A stretch of DNA of 64,000 nt. Origin: Methanothermococcus okinawensis IH1 (GTDB lineage: Archaea > AGJL01 > Methanococci > Methanococcales > Methanococcaceae). A program made the translations under genes and the position numbers. The notes below the pieces were generated by a model, which saw only the letters and a list, made by a program, of their open reading frames with translations, was not told the DNA's origin and searched no databases. Location of the stretch: contig NC_015636.1 of assembly GCF_000179575.2 (NCBI RefSeq), forward strand, positions 721,495-785,494. Direction: 5' to 3'. Positions 59,785 through 64,000 of the stretch are shown here, piece after piece (position 1 is the stretch's first letter; every line of letters begins with the position of its first letter).

Positions 59785-60660
59785 TTATTTTTTGCATATA
59801 ATATGATTTATTGCCAATGGTATATCCTTTCCTTTTATTTTTAAGCTTCCATCTTCGATTAATACGACATCTCCATCTTCGACATCTCCTTCAATTTCTA
59901 TTTCGTTAAACAGTTTTGGATTTGGACATACCTTGTCTATTGCAATATGGTTATCATCCAAAACAAGTTTTCCATTTTTAATAATTCCAACTTCCCCGTT
60001 ATTTTCTATTTTATCTGCTATAATCATTACTTTTTTAAAATCTATCATCTTTTGTTTTAAGTCATTTCTGTATTCTTTTAAGTCATTTAAATCTTTTTCA
60101 ATAATTTCTTCGAGGTTAAATACCTTTTTATTGGTATGTAAAATGTCGAGCTCAGGAGATAGTGTAGGACCATCGCATTTTTTCAAGGCATTTTCAATGG
60201 TATTTTTTACATCCAAGATATCCATTTTTCCAAAATTATTCATATATTTTTTTAATTCTTTTTGGACAATATCTTTTAGATATTTATTTCCAAAGATTAT
60301 TATACTACTTCCATTTTTGATAGATTTATTTGTAATTGTATCATTCAATATATCTACAATTGCACAATTCCCCTTTGTTAGATACATTTTTCGTCTTTTG
60401 GAGTCTGCCCCTATGGATTTAACTTCACCAACAAGGACATCGCCTATCTTTTTTACTTTTGTTCTTTCATCTTCTATAAATATTTTAACGCCTAATTCCT
60501 CTGCCCTATTTTTTAATTCTTCTTCATTTTTTATTTTTCCACAATATAGGTCTTTTTCGAGCTCTGCTCTTTTTTCAGGATTGCCCCTAAACATTATATT
60601 TCGTCTATCTCCTGCTACCACTGCCCCATTATTTCCATAATAGCCTATTACAATACTCAT
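59785..60660 (-). CDS. DUF2121-like, proteasome-resembling methanogen protein
   Basis: A 291-residue protein whose N-terminus (MSIVIGYYGNNGAVVAGDRRNIMFRG) echoes the start of proteasome beta-type Ntn hydrolases, but without a catalytic N-terminal Thr at the processed position. The rest is charged and ends ILEDGSLKIKGKDIPLAINHIICKK-like. I recall this as a methanogen-specific family (DUF2121) of unknown function. The ATG follows GGTGATAAT. It is convergent with cobS, with a 122-bp T-rich gap, and divergent from nikR across 428 bp. Confidence 0.6.
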   Translation of the reverse strand: MSIVIGYYGNNGAVVAGDRRNIMFRGNPEKRAELEKDLYCGKIKNEEELKNRAEELGVKIFIEDERTKVKKIGDVLVGEVKSIGADSKRRKMYLTKGNCAIVDILNDTITNKSIKNGSSIIIFGNKYLKDIVQKELKKYMNNFGKMDILDVKNTIENALKKCDGPTLSPELDILHTNKKVFNLEEIIEKDLNDLKEYRNDLKQKMIDFKKVMIIADKIENNGEVGIIKNGKLVLDDNHIAIDKVCPNPKLFNEIEIEGDVEDGDVVLIEDGSLKIKGKDIPLAINHIICKK

Positions 60661-61088
60661 ATTATCACCTTAAATCTTAAACTTTTAAATGCACTGCTAT
60701 TGATTAAGAATTTTTTTAATAAATTTAGTAAATATTGAATAAATTATTATTTTAAATAGATTATTGTTAAAATATATACCACTTATTAAATTTTAATTTA
60801 ATATATATAAAATATTCCTTAATATGTAATTATTATTAATGATATATATAGATTTTTATTAGATTGGTATATTACGCAATATTTAAATACTCATAACTAA
60901 ATATTATTAATTATTAAAAAAGTGAAAGTAATAAAAATATAATCTGTAATATATCAAAAATAATAATAAAAAATAATAACAAATATCATAAAAAATAAAT
61001 AAATATAATGAAAAATAATAATTAATAATACTTGAAAATAATTAAAAATAATTAAGAATATATTATAAAAAATTAAGGGGTAGATAAT
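60661..61088. other. A+T-rich divergent spacer upstream of nikR
   Basis: About 430 bp with many AAT/AAAAT runs, no convincing gene and no stable structure seen. It should hold the promoters of nikR and of the leftward DUF2121-like gene; TATA-like stretches such as TTTAATATATATAAAAT near 60801 are candidates. I could not identify a NikR operator. Confidence 0.4.
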
Positions 61089-61514
61089 ATGGTAGATATG
61101 GATAGGATTAGCATATCTTTGCCTACTAAATTACTTGGAGAATTTGATGAAATAATTGCCGATAGAGGTTATGCAAGCAGAAGTGAAGCAATTAGGGATG
61201 CTATAAGGGATTATATTATAAAGCACAAATGGATACATAGTTTAGAAGGAGAAAGAGCAGGAACTATTACTGTAATATATGACCACCATGCTTCTGACTT
61301 AATGGAGAAAATAACGGAAATACAGCATGAATATATGGATTTAATCGTGGCAACGCTCCACATGCATTTAGACCATGACCATTGTATGGAAGTTGTGCTT
61401 GTGAAGGGGGATGCTAAGAAAATAAGGGAATTAACTGATAAATTAACCTCTCAAAAAGGAGTAAAACAGGTAAAATTAACCGTTATGGTTCCGGGGGGAA
61501 ATATTCCAGAATAA
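61089..61514 (+). CDS. nikR: Nickel-responsive regulator NikR
   Basis: A 141-residue ribbon-helix-helix/ACT regulator. The N-terminal RHH DNA-binding part is MDRISISLPTKLLGEFDEIIADRGYASRSEAIRDAIRDYI. The C-terminal ACT domain keeps the nickel ligands: H in TVIYDHHASDLMEKITEIQHEYMD, HMHLDHDHCMEVVLVKG with the ligand Cys. It represses nickel uptake genes when nickel is ample, which is sensible in a methanogen with many Ni enzymes (CODH/ACS, Mcr, hydrogenases). It has the usual length. No nickel transporter is adjacent in the window. Confidence 0.92.
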   Translation: MVDMDRISISLPTKLLGEFDEIIADRGYASRSEAIRDAIRDYIIKHKWIHSLEGERAGTITVIYDHHASDLMEKITEIQHEYMDLIVATLHMHLDHDHCMEVVLVKGDAKKIRELTDKLTSQKGVKQVKLTVMVPGGNIPE

Positions 61515-61519
61515 GAAAA

Positions 61520-62352
61520 TTAATAATATTCAACAAGTTCAAATCCTCTATTTTCTATCTCTTTTTTCTTACTGCTAACAATATGGTTAATTAATTTTTC
61601 ATAGCTTTCGTTTGAGGCTATAAAATTTAAAGTATGCTTTGTTTTTTCATAAAAATGAGGTTTTTTAATAATGTAGTCTTTTTTTAGATATTTTACAAAA
61701 CTTTCATTTAAAAATAAACTGTATCCATCTTCAATTAAATCAATAGCGTAGAATGGATTTTTAACAACCTTTGTTATTTTAAAATCTATATTTTGGTTTT
61801 TTAATATATTCCAGATTATTCTTTGTGAGGAATACCTTATCCCTATAAGATTTTTTACATCAAATTTTTTTTATACGCCATAATAAAATGGTCATAAGCC
61901 ACAGGTATAGGCTCTCCAAGTCTAAAACTCCAATATGGGTCATCTATGCCTATAATACTCGTTAAATCCATCTCATGAAGTTTTATTATGTTATCAAATG
62001 AGGATATCACCACATCATCAAATAGTATTTTGCCCAACTCCCCACTTATATATCCACAGGCGATAAATGGGTTTTTAGATATCCTTTTCTGCACAGATTC
62101 GTAATATTTTACTATATTTTGAGCAGATTCAGTCAATATTGTGCCAGATGTTGAAGAATATATAAGCTTTACACCAAGTTTTTTTTCAAGCCTTTTTATT
62201 TGGATATTTACAGAAGATGGAGGTATATTTAATATTTTTGCAACTTTGTTTTGAGATTTATTTTCAGAGATTAATTTAAGTATTTCTATTTGTTTTTCGG
62301 TTATGGATTTATTATTGTATTTTATATTAAGTGTTGTGGTTAAGTTTGGCAT
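61520..62352 (-). pseudogene. LysR/ModE-like transcription regulator split by a frameshift
   Basis: The first 165 codons (62352-61855) encode an N-terminal HTH (EILKLISENKSQNKVAKILNIPPSSVNIQIKRLEKKLGVKL) and the start of a substrate-binding-like domain. The next frame continues without gap to 61520 with DVKNLIGIRYSSQRIIWNIL ... NRGFELVEYY, the rest of that domain. Adding one A to the A8 run (T8 at 61865-61872) would give one 277-residue protein. The break is therefore a single-base deficit in a homopolymer: sequencing error, slippage-dependent expression or a recent mutation. The gene is convergent with nikR (5-bp gap); the effector is unknown, and a metal or oxyanion is a guess from the neighbour. 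Confidence 0.75.
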
Positions 62353-62621
62353 AATATTACCTATAATATTATAGTATACATTATGGTATTAATGTGATAA
62401 TAATATCCAATGTGATAATATAAAGTGTGATATATCTAAAATGTTAATTTAAAATTATATATACTATTAGTTATTTTTTATTATTTGAATTAAGTGGGAA
62501 TTTTTATATATTATATCTATATTATTACCATTGTTATAATATTGTATTTAAATTTATGGATTATTATATTGGCTATTATATTGGGCTATAAAATAGGTAA
62601 TCTTATATATCAGGTGGTTTA

Positions 62622-63689
62622 ATGAATAATAATAGTATAGAATTTCGGAAACTTGAACACCTTTTGGTGTGCAATTACTGTGATGTTGAATATAAAAAAG
62701 GAACACTTCTTGATGATGTTGAATTAATCCACAGAGGAATATCCAATTGTGATTTAAATAATATCGATACCTCAATTGAACTTTTTGGAAAAAAATTAGA
62801 TGCTCCATTGATTGTAGCTGCAATAACTGGTGGTCATTCAAAGGCTAGGGAGATTAACAAAAATATAGCAAAGGCTGTGGAAGAACTTAACTTAGGTATG
62901 GGCGTAGGCTCTCAAAGGGCAGGATTGTTAAACAGTAGTTTGATAGATACCTATTCAGTTGTAAGAGATTATACCTCATCACTTGTTATTGGCAATCTTG
63001 GGGCAGTTAATTTTATAGAAGATGGTTGGGATGAAGATATAATTGATAAATCTGTAAATATGGTAGATGCAAATGCCATGGCAATCCATTTTAACCCACT
63101 TCAAGAGGCAATCCAGCCAGAAGGGGATGTTAATTTTAAAGGGATATATATATTAAAAAATACTATAGAGGATTATAAGAAAAAATATAAAAATATCCCA
63201 TTTATAGCAAAACAGGTTGGAGAAGGCTTTTCAAGAGAGGATGCAGAGATTTTAAAGAACATAGGATTTGATGGGATTGATGTTGGGGGAAGTGGAGGCA
63301 CATCATGGGCAGCTGTTGAATACCATAGGATAAAAGATGAAAATCTTAAAAATTTCTCAAAACAATTTTTGGAGTGGGGGATTCCAACAGCAGCATCTAT
63401 ATTGGAAGTTAGAAGTGTTTTTGACGGCACAGTAATTGGAACAGGAGGTATAAGGTCTGGAATGGATATTGCAAAATCCATGGCAATAGGGGCAGATTGT
63501 TGCGGTGTGGCACTACCTATATTAAAAGCTGCATTGCGGAGCTCCGATGAAGTAATAAATGTTCTTGAAAAAATGATAAAAGAATTAAAAACAGTCATGT
63601 TTTTAGTGGGCTGTGATAGTATAGAGGATTTAAAAAAATCTCGTTATATTATAAAAAATGAGTTGAAGGAATGGATTAGTAGTAAGTAA
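62622..63689 (+). CDS. fni: Type 2 isopentenyl-diphosphate delta-isomerase
   Basis: A 355-residue FMN-dependent isomerase converting isopentenyl diphosphate to dimethylallyl diphosphate for archaeal lipid synthesis. Motifs: RKLEHLLVC at the N-terminus, APLIVAAITGGHSKA near 50, GVGSQRAG near 90, MAIHFNPLQEAIQPEGD near 150, GFDGIDVGGSGGTSWAAVE near 212 and GTGGIRSGMDIAKSMAIGADCCGVALP near 270, the FMN-phosphate site. The ATG follows GGTGG. The following RNase J gene is in the same direction, as in other methanococci. The product feeds the GGGP synthase also encoded in this window. Confidence 0.94.
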   Translation: MNNNSIEFRKLEHLLVCNYCDVEYKKGTLLDDVELIHRGISNCDLNNIDTSIELFGKKLDAPLIVAAITGGHSKAREINKNIAKAVEELNLGMGVGSQRAGLLNSSLIDTYSVVRDYTSSLVIGNLGAVNFIEDGWDEDIIDKSVNMVDANAMAIHFNPLQEAIQPEGDVNFKGIYILKNTIEDYKKKYKNIPFIAKQVGEGFSREDAEILKNIGFDGIDVGGSGGTSWAAVEYHRIKDENLKNFSKQFLEWGIPTAASILEVRSVFDGTVIGTGGIRSGMDIAKSMAIGADCCGVALPILKAALRSSDEVINVLEKMIKELKTVMFLVGCDSIEDLKKSRYIIKNELKEWISSK

Positions 63690-63803
63690 ATTAATAGTCT
63701 TGTTGTTGTTTTATTATTGTTTATGATATTTATATTATTGTATTTAGCGAAAAAATTTAGAATGAAAAATAAAATAAAAAATAAAGTAAAAGGAAGTGAT
63801 ATT

Positions 63804-64000
63804 TTGCAATTAGAAGTAGTAGCTATTGGCGGATATGAAGAAGTCGGAAGGAATATGACTGCTGTTAATGTGGATGGAGAAATAATCATATTTGATATGG
63901 GATTAAGACTTGATAGAGTTATGATACATGAAGACAGCGATGTTTCAAAAATGCATAGCTTAAATTTAATAGAAATGGGTGTAATTCCTGATGATACTGT
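63804..64000 (+). CDS. rnj: Ribonuclease J (5' part, runs off the window)
   Basis: The first 65 codons of an archaeal RNase J, a metallo-beta-lactamase/beta-CASP exo- and endoribonuclease. They read LEVVAIGGYEEVGRNMTAV followed by GEIIIFDMGLRLDRVMIHEDSD; the GGYEEVGRNM and IIFDMGL strands are the usual start of the lactamase domain. The likely start is TTG at 63804, after GGAAGTGAT. The HxHxDH active site would lie beyond the window end. Confidence 0.82.
   Translation, partial: MQLEVVAIGGYEEVGRNMTAVNVDGEIIIFDMGLRLDRVMIHEDSDVSKMHSLNLIEMGVIPDDT

Noticed and set aside
60850-60900. NikR operator upstream of nikR
   Set aside because: A GTAT...ATAC pair near 60868-60891 has the wrong spacing and weak half-sites compared with known NikR boxes.

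Overview
The window is chromosomal DNA from a low-G+C (about 30%) methanogenic archaeon of the order Methanococcales. The evidence is the gene content (Hmd-cofactor radical SAM protein HcgA, MptA, archaeal RuBisCO, CODH/ACS operon, TFB/TFE, PolD small subunit, PriL, MCM), the GGTGA-type ribosome-binding sites that fit a 16S 3' end of ATCACCTCCT, and a 16S-tRNA-Ala(UGC)-23S operon. The block orc-like/mptA/ATP-grasp/TFE/HD/pilus proteins/klbA/tfb resembles, from memory, the MJ0774-MJ0782 block of Methanocaldococcus jannaschii. The genus was not pinned down; Methanococcus aeolicus or Methanothermococcus relatives are plausible.

Layout. 1-6.2 kb: a replication neighbourhood with MCM, a winged-helix protein of unknown role, an HTH/SWIM-like protein and a divergent Orc1/Cdc6-like ATPase, around very A+T-rich spacers carrying TTTCGAG/TTTCGGA repeats (candidate replication origin). 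6.3-16 kb: mptA, an ATP-grasp enzyme, TFE, an HD protein, a leftward pilus/secretion module whose ATPase (KlbA) carries an unusual HTH-containing intein, tfb and gar1. 16-20 kb: RuBisCO, hcgA, a NIP7/PUA protein and an unknown protein. 20.6-26.7 kb: a tightly packed leftward operon encoding a small secreted peptide ending in ...NALIW, a SpoIIM/DUF95 membrane protein, a Yip1-like protein, a large secreted membrane-anchored protein and a MacB-type ABC exporter, headed by a G+C-rich leader with two K-turn-like hairpins. It has the parts list of a circular-bacteriocin locus and is my main candidate for an undescribed system. 27-40.8 kb: housekeeping genes (truD, korA, rio2, PHI, DHQ synthase II, GGGP synthase, PolD-DP1, priL, argH, a SelA-like PLP enzyme, a DUF2098 protein). 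40.9-45.8 kb: rRNA operon. 46-53.6 kb: CODH/ACS genes cdhA-cdhB-ferredoxin-acsB(long)-cdhC(short), with a shared 27-bp element upstream of both cdhA and cdhC. 53.8-64 kb: ilvC, a possible MITE, a TauE-like permease, a PAPS-reductase-like protein, a possible EhbP, a HAD phosphatase, cobS, a DUF2121-like protein, nikR, a frameshifted LysR-like regulator, idi2 and the start of RNase J.

Whole-window signals. The palindrome GAGCTC is strikingly over-represented (about 70 copies by eye, in every reading frame), while GATC is almost absent outside the rRNA genes. Two genes (long acsB and the LysR-like gene) are broken by what look like one-base deficits in poly-A runs. Several conserved enzymes carry Asn/Lys-rich low-complexity inserts. 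UUG starts preceded by strong ribosome-binding sites recur.
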